Positions 35,846 through 44,371 of a stretch of 64,000 nt of DNA are shown piece by piece (positions within the stretch are counted from its first letter, which is position 1; each line of letters starts with the position of its first letter). The translations under genes and the position numbers were made by a program. The DNA is taken from positions 341,501-405,500 of the forward strand of contig NZ_CP053187.1 of assembly GCF_013046825.1 (NCBI RefSeq), written 5' to 3'. The notes beneath the pieces were generated by a model. That model did not search any database. It was not told where the DNA came from and worked only from the letters and a program-made list of their open reading frames with translations. The DNA comes from Turicibacter sanguinis. Lineage in GTDB: Bacteria > Bacillota_I > Bacilli_A > MOL361 > Turicibacteraceae.

Positions 35846-36088
35846 CTATCCAATAATTTCTTGTATATTAACAGCCTGTATCCAGATTGGGAGACCTCTA
35901 CCGTATGTAAAACAAATTTCATCTAATCTCTTTTTATTTTGTTCGCTAATTCCACCATCTAAAATATACAAAGTAATACTATTTGCATCTTTGTTGTTTT
36001 GAAATAAAGACACCATCGAAACACCTAGAATCTCCGCAAACTTATTATCTGATGCATAAACAATATGAAAATCTGAATTTATTTCCAT
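35846..36088 (-). pseudogene. GT8-family glycosyltransferase, 5' fragment
   Basis: About 80 residues remain: FHIVYASDNKFAEILGVSM and SITLYILDGGISEQNKKRL, the start of family 8 (lipopolysaccharide galactosyltransferase-like) enzymes. The DXD metal site would lie downstream and is missing. The fragment ends at IS3 sequence. AAGGTG precedes the ATG at 36086-36088. This parallels the IS-cut GT2 fragment at 24718-24979. Confidence 0.8.
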
Positions 36089-36134
36089 ACATTCACCTTC
36101 TTCAAATACTGTATTCTTTTTTATAAAAATAAGT

Positions 36135-36788
36135 TTAACTTGCGTTCTCATCACCTAGCAGTGCTGGAATTGTCATTAAAATCAGTTTAATATCTAACCA
36201 TAAATTTCTTGTTTTAATGTATTCGATATCTAGATCCACCCACTCATCAAATCCAATATGATTACGTCCACTCACTTGCCAAATACAGGTTATTCCAGGT
36301 TTTACAAGTAATCGTTGCATTTGATAATCATTATAAAGTTTTACCTCACGAGGAATCGCGGGACGTGGTCCTACAAGACTCATCTCACCTTTTAGTACAT
36401 TAATTAACTGAGGTAATTCATCTAAGCTTGTCTTTGGAATAAATTTTCCTACTTTCGTAATCCGTGGGTCATCTTTGATTTTAAAAACAGGACCTGTTTG
36501 TTCATTTAAATGCATCAATTCTTGAATTCTATCCTCAGCATCCACATACATACTTCGGAATTTATACATTTTAAAAGTGTTAGGATACTGTCCTACACGG
36601 ACTTGTTTAAAGATAATCGGTCCCTTAGGATCTTCAATTTTAATCAAAATGGAGACTATCAACATTAAAGGAGAAGCTAGAATCAGACCTGTTATTGCAA
36701 CGACTATATCTAATAATCGTTTTAAGAAAAGATATAGCTTTGTATCATTTACAATTTGTTTACCTTGTTTCAATAAAACTATTTCCAC
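36135..36788 (-). CDS. Initiating sugar-phosphate transferase of decayed cassette 3
   Basis: The 217-residue product has a membrane helix (about residues 25-48), YKFRSMYVDAEDR, KTSLDELPQLINVLKGEM, LVGPRPA and KPGITCIWQVSGRN, the catalytic pattern of undecaprenyl-phosphate sugar phosphotransferases (WbaP/CpsE C-terminal domain type). It starts with GTG behind AAGGTG. It differs from the cassette 2 enzyme, so the two cassettes came from loci for different polymers. The following glycosyltransferase is cut, so there is no complete pathway here. Confidence 0.82.
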   Translation of the reverse strand: MEIVLLKQGKQIVNDTKLYLFLKRLLDIVVAITGLILASPLMLIVSILIKIEDPKGPIIFKQVRVGQYPNTFKMYKFRSMYVDAEDRIQELMHLNEQTGPVFKIKDDPRITKVGKFIPKTSLDELPQLINVLKGEMSLVGPRPAIPREVKLYNDYQMQRLLVKPGITCIWQVSGRNHIGFDEWVDLDIEYIKTRNLWLDIKLILMTIPALLGDENAS

Positions 36789-36817
36789 TACTTCATCACC
36801 TTCTATCTAATTCGATT

Positions 36818-36862
36818 TTAAAAAAAGAGACTATATCTAACATGAAGATAGATTTAGTCCCT
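36818..36862 (-). terminator. Terminator between BY-kinase 3 and its sugar transferase
   Basis: On the minus strand GGGACTAAATCTA pairs with TAGATATAGTCTC across a nine-base loop and is followed by seven T. It occupies the same place as the hairpin at 25685-25730 in cassette 2, between kinase and transferase. Confidence 0.85.
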
Positions 36863-36945
36863 TTTCAAACGCAAAAAACAGAATCATACCATGATACTCA
36901 AACTAATCTATCTTAATGTATTAGATTGTTTCTTTCTCCCTGAAC

Positions 36946-37647
36946 CTAATTTCGTCTCTTTTTCTTTAATTCATTTTCTTCATAGTAACCATAATACTGA
37001 TACCCGTAATACCCTTTTTTACTTACTGGTATCATTGTCATCGTTACGCCTAAAATACGAGCCCCAACATTCTCAAGTAGTTTTTTTGCACGTTTTGCCC
37101 CATCAATATCAGTTTTCCCCGATGCCACTACTAAGATGATTCCATCTACAATGGCTGATAAAATAGCCGCATCTGTTACCAATCCAACTGGAGGTGCATC
37201 AATTAAAACAATGTCATATCTTTTTTTTAACACTTCCAATAAATCTTTCATTCTTTTTGACCCCAATAACTCTGATGGATTTGGGGGAATCGGACCACTA
37301 GTAATGACTGTTAAATCAGATCCAGCCACTTGAATCACATCTTCAATCTCACTTTGTCCTGATAGTAACGTCGTGACACCTTTTGTATTCGTTAATTTAA
37401 AAATCCTGTGAAGACGCGGCTTACGCAAATCACAATCTATAATCGCAACTCTATTTCCAGCCTGAGCAAAGGTTTCTGCTAAGTTTGAAATGGTCGTTGA
37501 TTTTCCTTCTCCAGGCCCTGAACTGGTTACACAAATAGTTTGTAAATTTCCATCGATATTTGAAAATTGAATATTCGTACGAAGGGTGCGATATGCCTCG
37601 GCAACTGGTGATTTTGGATTTGATATTGTAATTAAGTCACTCATCAT
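36946..37647 (-). CDS. BY-kinase of cassette 3 (CpsD/CapB type)
   Basis: The 233-residue kinase has TSSGPGEGKSTT, VAIIDCDLRKPRLH, IVLIDAPPVG and a C-terminal YYGYQYYGYYEEN cluster with a KKKRRN end. It resembles the cassette 2 kinase closely. RBS AGAGG lies seven bases before the ATG. The activator gene upstream is frameshifted, so unless the frame is restored or a paralog acts in trans the kinase lacks its membrane partner. Confidence 0.88.
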   Translation of the reverse strand: MMSDLITISNPKSPVAEAYRTLRTNIQFSNIDGNLQTICVTSSGPGEGKSTTISNLAETFAQAGNRVAIIDCDLRKPRLHRIFKLTNTKGVTTLLSGQSEIEDVIQVAGSDLTVITSGPIPPNPSELLGSKRMKDLLEVLKKRYDIVLIDAPPVGLVTDAAILSAIVDGIILVVASGKTDIDGAKRAKKLLENVGARILGVTMTMIPVSKKGYYGYQYYGYYEENELKKKRRN

Positions 37648-37662
37648 TTCACATCCTCTTTC

Positions 37663-38358
37663 CTATTTAAGTTTTTTTTCCATTTCAATATCTGGGATAG
37701 CTCCAATAAGCGGTAATCCTAATTGACGTTCAACATCTGTTGGAATCTTCAAGGTACGATCTAAAAATTCTAATATAAATGCAAGCCCTACACTCACCAT
37801 CATACCAAAAACACCTGCAATGGCCATATTCATGATTTTATTTGGTTTGACAGGACATTCAGGTACTTGGGCTGTATCAATGGTTGACACGTTGTCAATT
37901 TCCATAATGTTTTTAATTTCTTTTTTAAAAACATCCGCAATCGTATTTGTCAGTAAAGTAGCGGTCTCAGGATTTGTATCACTAACTTTAATTCGAATGA
38001 TTTCGGTATCATTCACCTTAGAAACTGTAATCTTTTTTGATAATTCTTCAGCTGTTAAATCTAAATTTAATTGCTTTATCACAGCTTCAGAAATACTTCG
38101 ACTCTTAATAATTTCACTATAAGTATTCACAAGTTTTTGGCTCATGGTTAAATCATTATAAGTCATAATACTTTCCTGATTTTGTTTATAACTAACTAAT
38201 AACGTTGATGAGGATTCATAAACAGGTGATAAAATAAAAAAAACTAATAACCCCTGCTATAATGACAGAAGTTGCGGTAATACTACAAATCATTAACCAA
38301 CGTTTTTTTAGGACATTAAAAATGTCTCGCAAATCAATTTCATATTCTGTATTTTCCA
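37663..38358 (-). pseudogene. Chain-length regulator of cassette 3 with frameshift in an A8/T8 tract
   Basis: An ATG at 38356-38358 with AGGGGAGTTGAAC opens a CpsC-type frame (EYEIDLRDIFNVLKKRWLMI) that runs into the first membrane helix and stops about 47 codons later. The rest continues one frame off, from SPVYESSSTLLVSY through to LGLPLIGAIPDIE. The break falls at eight T (minus strand) near 38236; seven would restore the frame and match the cassette 2 protein. It may be a pseudogene, a phase-variable gene or a sequencing error. An ATG at 38164-38166 gives a 167-residue part without the first helix. Confidence 0.82.
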
Positions 38359-38776
38359 TGTTCAACTCCCCTTCTTCATCCTTCTATTTATTAATTCGAC
38401 TTCACACAAAAAACTATTTCTTCAAAAACAAAACCATTATAGCACCTTTTCTTTTCCCCCTTCGGTCATTTCACGACTTATTTCGACACATTCAAGAACG
38501 ACCGATTCAGGCAACTTTTATTTATTCTATATTTTTCTAATGATAGCTATTTCAAACCTAAAACCAGATTTTTCTTATATTTATTTAAAATTAATTGATT
38601 CCTGATTTCATCGCATCGAGTAAAATCACAGATCAGTTTCATGTATTAAATTGATGGTATAAAAAAAAGCCATAGTGAAATCATTTTTTGACTTCACTAT
38701 GACTTTTTTTGCAATCTCATTAAACTTAAATCGTATGAATCATTGACTATATATATCAGAAAAATCTTCTATTTGG
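38359..38776. other. Intergenic region upstream of cassette 3
   Basis: AT-rich spacer that should contain the cassette 3 promoter, with no strong consensus I can fix. It includes the terminator at 38667-38705. No intact gene was found. Confidence 0.5.
38667..38705. terminator. Terminator downstream of the LCP fragment
   Basis: The stem AGCCATAGTGAAATCA / TGACTTCACTATGACT, with small mismatches and a short T loop, is flanked by A8 and T7. It can act in both directions. Confidence 0.85.
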
Positions 38777-38919
38777 CTATAAGCCTTCTATTGTTTCATG
38801 AATCATATCATGTTGATGACTTATCGTTTCACTATCCTTATAATAACCATAAATATTCTCATGAGCATCACTTGCTAACTTCACATAATCCTGTAATAGA
38901 TACACCGGTTCATATCCTT
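38777..38919 (-). pseudogene. C-terminal remnant of an LCP-family gene
   Basis: Forty-seven codons ending at TAG 38777 read KGYEPVYLLQDYVKLA then HENIYGYYKDSE. This lines up with KGYSPLYVMNSYQTIV then HQNIYGDENYQP at the end of the LCP protein at 19285-20298. A stop codon precedes it and no start is present. It is the leftover of a deleted paralog, which probably belonged to the decayed polysaccharide locus. Confidence 0.78.
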
Positions 38920-38927
38920 TTTATTCT

Positions 38928-39455
38928 TTATTCTCCACTCACCATTAACTGAATCACCATTCCAAGAAGTAAAATGGCCGTCGTTCCAACCCCTGTTAAC
39001 ATATACTTCTCATGATCATTTTTCCAGTGATGGCGATGCTCCCGTTTTTTCTTTTCTCGCTTTTGGCGTTTCTTTTTCGACTTTTCATCCTCTTCCTCTA
39101 AATCCTCCTCCACCTCAACTTCTTCTACAACCTGCGTCAACGCATAAAAATGAATCGCCAAATCTAAACATAAATGATATCTCTTACGCGAAAAATTCAT
39201 CTCAAGCGTCTTCTTAAGTTTCGCATAGCCCTCTTCACTCCAATGATTCACATCATAATCTAAAATCTCATAATTATGGCGCTGGAAGATAAGTGAATCA
39301 TTTTTAACTAAATCGTAGCATGTGATTAAAAAGTCGGCATCGTCTGGACACAACGTCAAAACGTCCACCAACATGTTTCGCACTGTAAAAATACTGCGCT
39401 TCCTGATATTCACCTTAAATTCATTTAAAAAAGCTTCTTTCTCTTCAGGTAACAT
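38928..39455 (-). CDS. Unknown protein with charged linker and C-terminal membrane anchor
   Basis: I do not recognise this 175-residue protein. Residues 1-108 look helical and cytoplasmic, with two cysteines in LTLCPDD and LITCYDL. Residues 110-145 are a highly acidic then highly basic linker (EEVEVEEDLEEED, then KKKRQKREKKKREHRHH). A single helix lies near 152-172, so it may be a tail-anchored protein. AAGGGGGAATCTTTTT precedes the ATG. Its 3' end lies nine bases from the LCP remnant, so a deletion may have brought them together. Confidence 0.65.
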   Translation of the reverse strand: MLPEEKEAFLNEFKVNIRKRSIFTVRNMLVDVLTLCPDDADFLITCYDLVKNDSLIFQRHNYEILDYDVNHWSEEGYAKLKKTLEMNFSRKRYHLCLDLAIHFYALTQVVEEVEVEEDLEEEDEKSKKKRQKREKKKREHRHHWKNDHEKYMLTGVGTTAILLLGMVIQLMVSGE

Positions 39456-39682
39456 AAAAAGATTCCCCCTTTTCTATCTTTACAACCCTGACTCATCACA
39501 TTCCTACAAACTAACTTTAGAAGTTATAAAATATTTTTATTTCAAACAAATTACAACGTCTTATATCTCATTTTATTCAAAAAACGATACCGAATATGAC
39601 ACATTCATCCAAAAACCTGTTATAAAAATAGTCTTTTTACGAAACACTACACATATATTAAGTCAAAAAGGAGAATAACGGT

Positions 39683-39934
39683 ATGAAAAAACCTCCTAAA
39701 ATAAAGCAAGTAGAAAGCTTTGTCGTGACTAAACGTCGCCACCATCCGCATCATCTCTTTAAAAATGCCCCTAAATCACCTTCGTACTTCGTCACCTTCG
39801 AAATTCAAGATGGAAGCCAACTCGAACTTGAAGTCCCATACGAATACTTTACCTTCTTTATAGAAGGAGATGAAGGAGTTCTTTACTACCAAGACCGTGC
39901 CTTCCTGTCCTTTGAAAGAACCAAAAGATTATAA
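39683..39934 (+). CDS. Small DUF2500-like protein without membrane anchor
   Basis: The 83-residue product has the core of DUF2500-type proteins: YFVTFEIQDGSQLELEVPYE followed by IEGDEGVLYYQDRAFLSFER. DUF2500 proteins usually have an N-terminal membrane helix, but here the first 30 residues are basic with a HHPHH stretch and no helix. AAGGAGAATAACGGT precedes the ATG. It faces a related, broken gene (39959-40416) across a shared terminator. Function unknown. Confidence 0.7.
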   Translation: MKKPPKIKQVESFVVTKRRHHPHHLFKNAPKSPSYFVTFEIQDGSQLELEVPYEYFTFFIEGDEGVLYYQDRAFLSFERTKRL

Positions 39935-39960
39935 AAAAACAGCCAAAATGGCTGTTTTTT
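39934..39960. terminator. Bidirectional terminator between two DUF2500-like genes
   Basis: AAAACAGCCA / TGGCTGTTTT hairpin with a very short loop, flanked by A and T runs, between convergent genes. Confidence 0.88.
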
Positions 39961-40416
39961 ATACTTTTGGAGTCCGTTCAAAAGAAACAAATAAGTGTCC
40001 TTGAAATTGTAATAATCCCTCATCTCCCTCAATCATATATCCATATTGATTGGAAGGAACACGAAGTTCCATCCGTTGTCCGGTTATAAATTCAAAAGTA
40101 ACATCATATGTCGTAGAAGTTGAGTGATGTATATTGTCATTCATTGAATGATGATGCCTCGAAATATTCGTCCGATTCGCTACCACAATTCCCCCATTAG
40201 CGGATAAAACCTACTTTGCAGGATGGGGGCCCCGCACTTTCCGTTTGAATTGGCTTCGATTTATCCTTCGCATAATGAATACCTGAATAAATAAACATCC
40301 CAATTATGATACAAAAGATCATAATAAAAAATTACCCCATCCATTGAGGAGAGCTAAGACTCACTCTTCGAGTTTCGTACTTAGTTATCAACTAGTGAAA
40401 AAAATGGATCGTACAT
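39959..40416 (-). pseudogene. DUF2500-family membrane protein, broken by stops and a short palindromic insertion
   Basis: An ATG at 40414-40416 with AAGGGGGAATTTTG starts MYDPFFSLVDN and then meets a stop. A membrane helix (FFIMIFCIIIGMFIYSG) and linker (KDKSKPIQTESA) follow in frame with a second stretch, then about 45 bases with CCCCCAT..ATGGGGG ends, and then the conserved domain (TYDVTFEFITGQRMELRVP, IEGDEGLLQFQGHLFVSFER). The distal part could be translated from a GTG at 40184-40186 behind GGGGG as a 75-residue soluble product. The complete family member would be one anchored protein. Confidence 0.7.
40191..40230. repeat. Short palindromic repeat inside the DUF2500 pseudogene
   Basis: CCCCCAT (40191-40197) and ATGGGGG (40223-40229) face each other around CCTACTTTGCAGG. 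The core resembles CCTAGCTTCGCTAGGAT at 48532 and 50567. It interrupts coding sequence. Confidence 0.5.
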
Positions 40417-40521
40417 CAAAATTCCCCCTTACCTGATCTCACCCTTATAGCATCATCAGTATAAAAATATATTAAATAATGGAAAAACGAAGAAACATAA
40501 ACAATTAAACATCTAATCATA

Positions 40522-40546
40522 AAAAAACAGCCAAATAGCTGTTTTT
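40522..40546. terminator. Orphan terminator-like hairpin
   Basis: AAAAACAGC / GCTGTTTTT with T7 after it, almost the same as the hairpin at 39934-39960. No intact gene ends beside it, so it may be left from a deleted gene. Confidence 0.6.
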
Positions 40547-40683
40547 TTATTAAATTCTGCTCAGGAATTTGTTTTATTGGTGAAACCATACCTTTCACGC
40601 ATCTAATACATTATATGGATTTTTCAGTTAAAAGATACCTGATTCGCTACATTTTTTTCAAAATACTATGATAATAAGGAACA

Positions 40684-40715
40684 AAAAGGTGATTCCTAGA
40701 AAGAATCACCTTTTA
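40684..40715 (-). terminator. Terminator after the P-type ATPase gene
   Basis: AAAAGGTGATTC / GAATCACCTTTT, a perfect 12-base-pair stem with a seven-base loop and T5 on the minus strand, about 70 bases after the ATPase stop. Confidence 0.88.
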
Positions 40716-40786
40716 AATGTAACGAAACCTTATCCCCGCCTGTCACGCTACTAATATTATATGTAATACATTCCTGCATGATGTTT

Positions 40787-43381
40787 TTATCGTTTAAATA
40801 ATCTCACAATTTGAATCATTAACGTTGGCATAAATCCAAGGATGTAGATGATTCCAAGTTGAGATAACGTAATGTCAGTGACCATAAATAATGAATTTAA
40901 AGCTGAATTTAATAAGATTAAATTTAATAGCCCAAATCCAATAACGAATGCCCCGATACTATACTTGTTAGTAAACAATCCAAGTTTGAAGATTGACTCA
41001 CGTCCACGACAGTTAAATCCGTGGAATAAACGCGCTAAGCAAAGCGTTGCAAATGCAAGTGTTGCTGCCAATCCATGACTTTCCTGAAGTCCAATGAAGT
41101 AAGCAATCATCGTAAACACCGCAATTAAAGCCCCTTGCCATCCGATTTGAATCATGGTGTCTTTATCCAAAATCGATTCTTTTTGATGACGTGGTTTGTC
41201 CTGTAATAAATTACGCGTCGATTTCTCCATTCCAATCGCGATAGCTGGTAAACTATCTGTCACTAAGTTAATAAATAATAAATGCACTGAGTAAAAGGGT
41301 ACCGGTAAAGCAAATAACGTTGCAAATAAGACGCATAAAATTCCCGAGAAATTCCCTGATAATAAATACTTGATTGTATTTTTAATATTGGCATAGACAT
41401 TTCTACCCGTCATAATCGCCTTCACAATCGTTGCAAAATTATCATCCGTTAAAATCATAGAAGCGGCATCTTTTGAAACTTCTGTTCCGGTAATTCCCAT
41501 CGCAATTCCGATATCAGCCGCTTTAAGTGCTGGCGCATCATTCACACCATCCCCTGTCATCGCGACTAAATGTCCAAGTTCTTGCCAAGCTTGTACAATA
41601 CGAATTTTATGAGCCGGAGCAACACGCGCATACACTGAAATCTGTTCTAACTTTTCATGTAACTCGGCATCAGACATCGCATCGAGTTCGTTTCCATCTA
41701 AAACAAGATCCCCCTCTTGATAAATTCCAATTTGCTTAGCAATACTTTTTGCGGTTACTTTATGATCCCCTGTAATCATAATTGGCTTAATTCCAGCCTG
41801 TAAACAGTCCGCTACCGCCTCTGCACTTTCAACACGAGGAGGGTCCATTAATGAAATCAATCCAAGGAAGGTTAAATCGTACTCATCCTCAAGTGTTAGA
41901 GCCGAATCATCATGTGTTTTCATCGCAAATCCAAGTACTCGAAGTCCTTGCTCTGCAAACTGCTGATTCGTTTGTTCAATTTTCTCAATTTGTTCTGGTG
42001 TGAAATCAAAAATTCCATCTGGTGTTAAAACAGAGGTACAACGTTTGATTAATTCATCGGTTGCCCCTTTAACAAACATCGTATACTCGCCACCCACTAC
42101 TTGAAGTGTACTCATCATTTTACGATCAGAATCAAATGGTAGTTCTGATAATCTCGTATATTCTTGACGTAAATCTAATTCATCCATTTGATATTTTTCA
42201 AGTAAATCAACTAAAGCAAGTTCTGTTGGATCTCCAATTCGCTGATCAGCTGTTGTCGTGGAATCATTACAAAGACCGCACGCTAAAATTAATAAGTGAT
42301 CCGCTTCTTGATGTGGATTTAACCCATCTGCATCGACTAAATGATGGTTGACATAAACTTGCTGTGCAATCATTTTATTTTGGGTTAACGTTCCTGTTTT
42401 ATCTGAACAAATCACAGACACTGACCCTAAACTTTCCACACTATTTAAATTTTTAATGATGGCATTTTCTTTCGCCATTTTTTGTGTCCCAATCGCTAAA
42501 ACAATCGTTACAATGGATGCTAATGCTTCTGGTATTGCGGCAACCGCTAAAGCTACAGCAAACATCATGGCATCAAGCGTCGTTGCTCCTTGTAAATCGT
42601 TTAAAATATAAACAAAGATACAGATTCCAATAATGACGAATGATAACTTTTTACTGAAGTTATCTAAGTTACGTTGAAGCGGTGTTTTACGCGCCTCTGT
42701 TTCATTCATCATCGTGGCAATTTTACCAATCTCGGTCTCCATCCCAACGTTTGTGACAATCGCAGTTCCACGACCATAAGTCACAAGACCGCTCGAGAAA
42801 ACCATATTAATTTGATCTCCAAGAGGACAATCTTGTTTCTCAATCATCGCTGTACTTTTATCAACACTCACCGATTCACCGGTTAGGGAGCTTTCATTAA
42901 CTTGTAAACTGTAAGCTTCAATTAAGCGTGCATCAGCACTGACAACATCTCCCGCTTCAAGTAATAAAATATCCCCAATCGTTAATTCAGTCGATGGAAT
43001 TTCTTGCTTGATTCCACCACGAATGACTTTTGCCTGCGGTGTCGATAAAGCTTTTAAGCTTTTTAAAGATTGACGTGCCTTAACTGTTTGCACGGTTCCT
43101 AAAATCGCATTTAATGAAATGACAACTAAAATAACGATGGCACTTTCTAAATGACCCGAAAGCATTGAAATAACAGCTGCCGCAATTAAGATTAGAACTA
43201 AAAGGTCCTTAAATTGCGAAATAAATACCATGAAGACAGATTCTTCTTTTTCCTCAAGCAATTGATTTGGCCCATATTGCTCAAGACGTTTAATCGCTTC
43301 TTCCTCACTTAAACCTAAATGAGATGTTCGATAGCGAGAACATACTTCTTCAATCCCTTGCTCATAAACCTTTTTCTCCAC
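40787..43381 (-). CDS. Calcium/manganese-type P-type ATPase (P2 type)
   Basis: The 864-residue transporter shows an N-terminal cation ATPase domain, TGES (near 175), AIPEALASIVTI in helix M4 (near 285), the phosphorylation site CSDKTGTLTQNKM (near 325), TGDHKVTAKSIA, GDGVNDAPALK and FINLVTDSLPAIAIG in M6. The PEAL and NLVTD residues fit Ca2+-ATPases of the Listeria LMCA1 type; Mn2+ export is also known for such proteins in streptococci and lactococci. The GTG at 43379-43381 follows GGAGG by seven bases. It lies 178 bases after DedA in the same orientation, behind a possible Mn2+ riboswitch. Confidence 0.9.
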   Translation of the reverse strand: MEKKVYEQGIEEVCSRYRTSHLGLSEEEAIKRLEQYGPNQLLEEKEESVFMVFISQFKDLLVLILIAAAVISMLSGHLESAIVILVVISLNAILGTVQTVKARQSLKSLKALSTPQAKVIRGGIKQEIPSTELTIGDILLLEAGDVVSADARLIEAYSLQVNESSLTGESVSVDKSTAMIEKQDCPLGDQINMVFSSGLVTYGRGTAIVTNVGMETEIGKIATMMNETEARKTPLQRNLDNFSKKLSFVIIGICIFVYILNDLQGATTLDAMMFAVALAVAAIPEALASIVTIVLAIGTQKMAKENAIIKNLNSVESLGSVSVICSDKTGTLTQNKMIAQQVYVNHHLVDADGLNPHQEADHLLILACGLCNDSTTTADQRIGDPTELALVDLLEKYQMDELDLRQEYTRLSELPFDSDRKMMSTLQVVGGEYTMFVKGATDELIKRCTSVLTPDGIFDFTPEQIEKIEQTNQQFAEQGLRVLGFAMKTHDDSALTLEDEYDLTFLGLISLMDPPRVESAEAVADCLQAGIKPIMITGDHKVTAKSIAKQIGIYQEGDLVLDGNELDAMSDAELHEKLEQISVYARVAPAHKIRIVQAWQELGHLVAMTGDGVNDAPALKAADIGIAMGITGTEVSKDAASMILTDDNFATIVKAIMTGRNVYANIKNTIKYLLSGNFSGILCVLFATLFALPVPFYSVHLLFINLVTDSLPAIAIGMEKSTRNLLQDKPRHQKESILDKDTMIQIGWQGALIAVFTMIAYFIGLQESHGLAATLAFATLCLARLFHGFNCRGRESIFKLGLFTNKYSIGAFVIGFGLLNLILLNSALNSLFMVTDITLSQLGIIYILGFMPTLMIQIVRLFKR

Positions 43382-43559
43382 TTTAATTCCTCCTCGTATC
43401 CTAACATACACTGAATTTTAAAAGGACAAACCATCCCACTAATGGTGAAGAAGCCCTCACCCGTGCAAGGTTTTAAAGGTTAAACTTTTTATCCATCTCT
43501 TTTCAAGATCATCGCAACAATAAAATAATCATCCAACTGTTTGACTGAACCGATAAGTT

Positions 43560-44141
43560 CTATGCTTCTTTTTGGCGGCTCTTTTTTAAAATTAAAAGAC
43601 CGATGACGGCACAGCCAAGTAATAAAAGAATCCATTTACCTGAATCATAATATCCCATGACGTTTTTCCATTCATCTGCTAACCAATAACCAAGCCCCAT
43701 CAGTAACGTATTCCATACCGCAATTCCTAATGTTGAAGCAAGTAAAAAGGTACTGACACGTTGTTTCGTGATTCCTGCGATAAAGGAAATATAGGTTCTA
43801 AATAACGGAATGACACGTCCAAGTCCTACTGAATAAGTTGCATACTTTGCATAAAACTGACGTGTTGATTCAATTCCTTTTCGTGTACTCGGATACTTTT
43901 TCATCATTCGATCGATCACTGCGTTTCCACCTGTATATCCGATACTATAACAAATCATTGAGCCTATTAAACCAGCCATAATACTGATTAAAATCGCAAG
44001 CATAATTGAATCTCCACTTGCTAAAACCATGGCTCCTGACAGTGGTAGAATCACTTCACTTGGAAGTGGGAGACACGCATATTCTAAAATTATAAATAAA
44101 AACATGGCGACGAGTCCGTACTGCGTCATAAATTCAATCAT
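43560..44141 (-). CDS. DedA-family (SNARE-associated) membrane protein
   Basis: The protein (about 193 residues) has four to five hydrophobic segments and the DedA blocks LEYACLPLPSEVILPLSG near the N terminus and FGRVIPLFRTYISFIAGI-like GLGRVIPLFRTYISFIAG near residue 107, with its conserved Arg residues. DedA proteins help recycle undecaprenyl phosphate or other lipids and affect ion homeostasis. The start is uncertain: ATG at 44139-44141 is favoured, while a GTG at 44165 abuts AAGAAGG and has no proper spacing. It is first in the operon with the P-type ATPase. Confidence 0.85.
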   Translation of the reverse strand: MIEFMTQYGLVAMFLFIILEYACLPLPSEVILPLSGAMVLASGDSIMLAILISIMAGLIGSMICYSIGYTGGNAVIDRMMKKYPSTRKGIESTRQFYAKYATYSVGLGRVIPLFRTYISFIAGITKQRVSTFLLASTLGIAVWNTLLMGLGYWLADEWKNVMGYYDSGKWILLLLGCAVIGLLILKKSRQKEA

Positions 44142-44287
44142 TAAATCCACTCTTGGTTCACTCACCCTTCTTAAATGTATAACCGTTTCTCTTAATCATA
44201 TTGAGGATGAGAATTCTTTATTACCAGTTTATTTCGATGTTTGCTGTGAGATGGATAACATGAGAACTCGTATTTTTGGCAACAAAA

Positions 44288-44333
44288 AAACGAGCCTCAT
44301 TAAAAGCTTAACTCCTTTTAATAAAGCTCGTTT
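44288..44333 (-). terminator. Leader terminator 2 upstream of DedA
   Basis: On the minus strand AAACGAGCTTTATTAAAAG pairs with CTTTTAATGAGGCTCGTTT and is followed by T7. It lies between the structured leader and DedA, so it is a candidate expression platform. Confidence 0.75.
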
Positions 44334-44371
44334 AAATTTGATTGACGATACAAATCAAGCAAAAAATAGTA

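Noticed and set aside
38743-38952. A 69-codon plus-strand frame
   Set aside because: The minus strand here encodes a clear LCP C-terminal remnant, and the plus frame has no ribosome site or resemblance.
40416-40598. A 60-codon minus-strand frame
   Set aside because: It crosses a terminator hairpin, overlaps the ribosome site of the DUF2500 pseudogene, and has no recognisable content.
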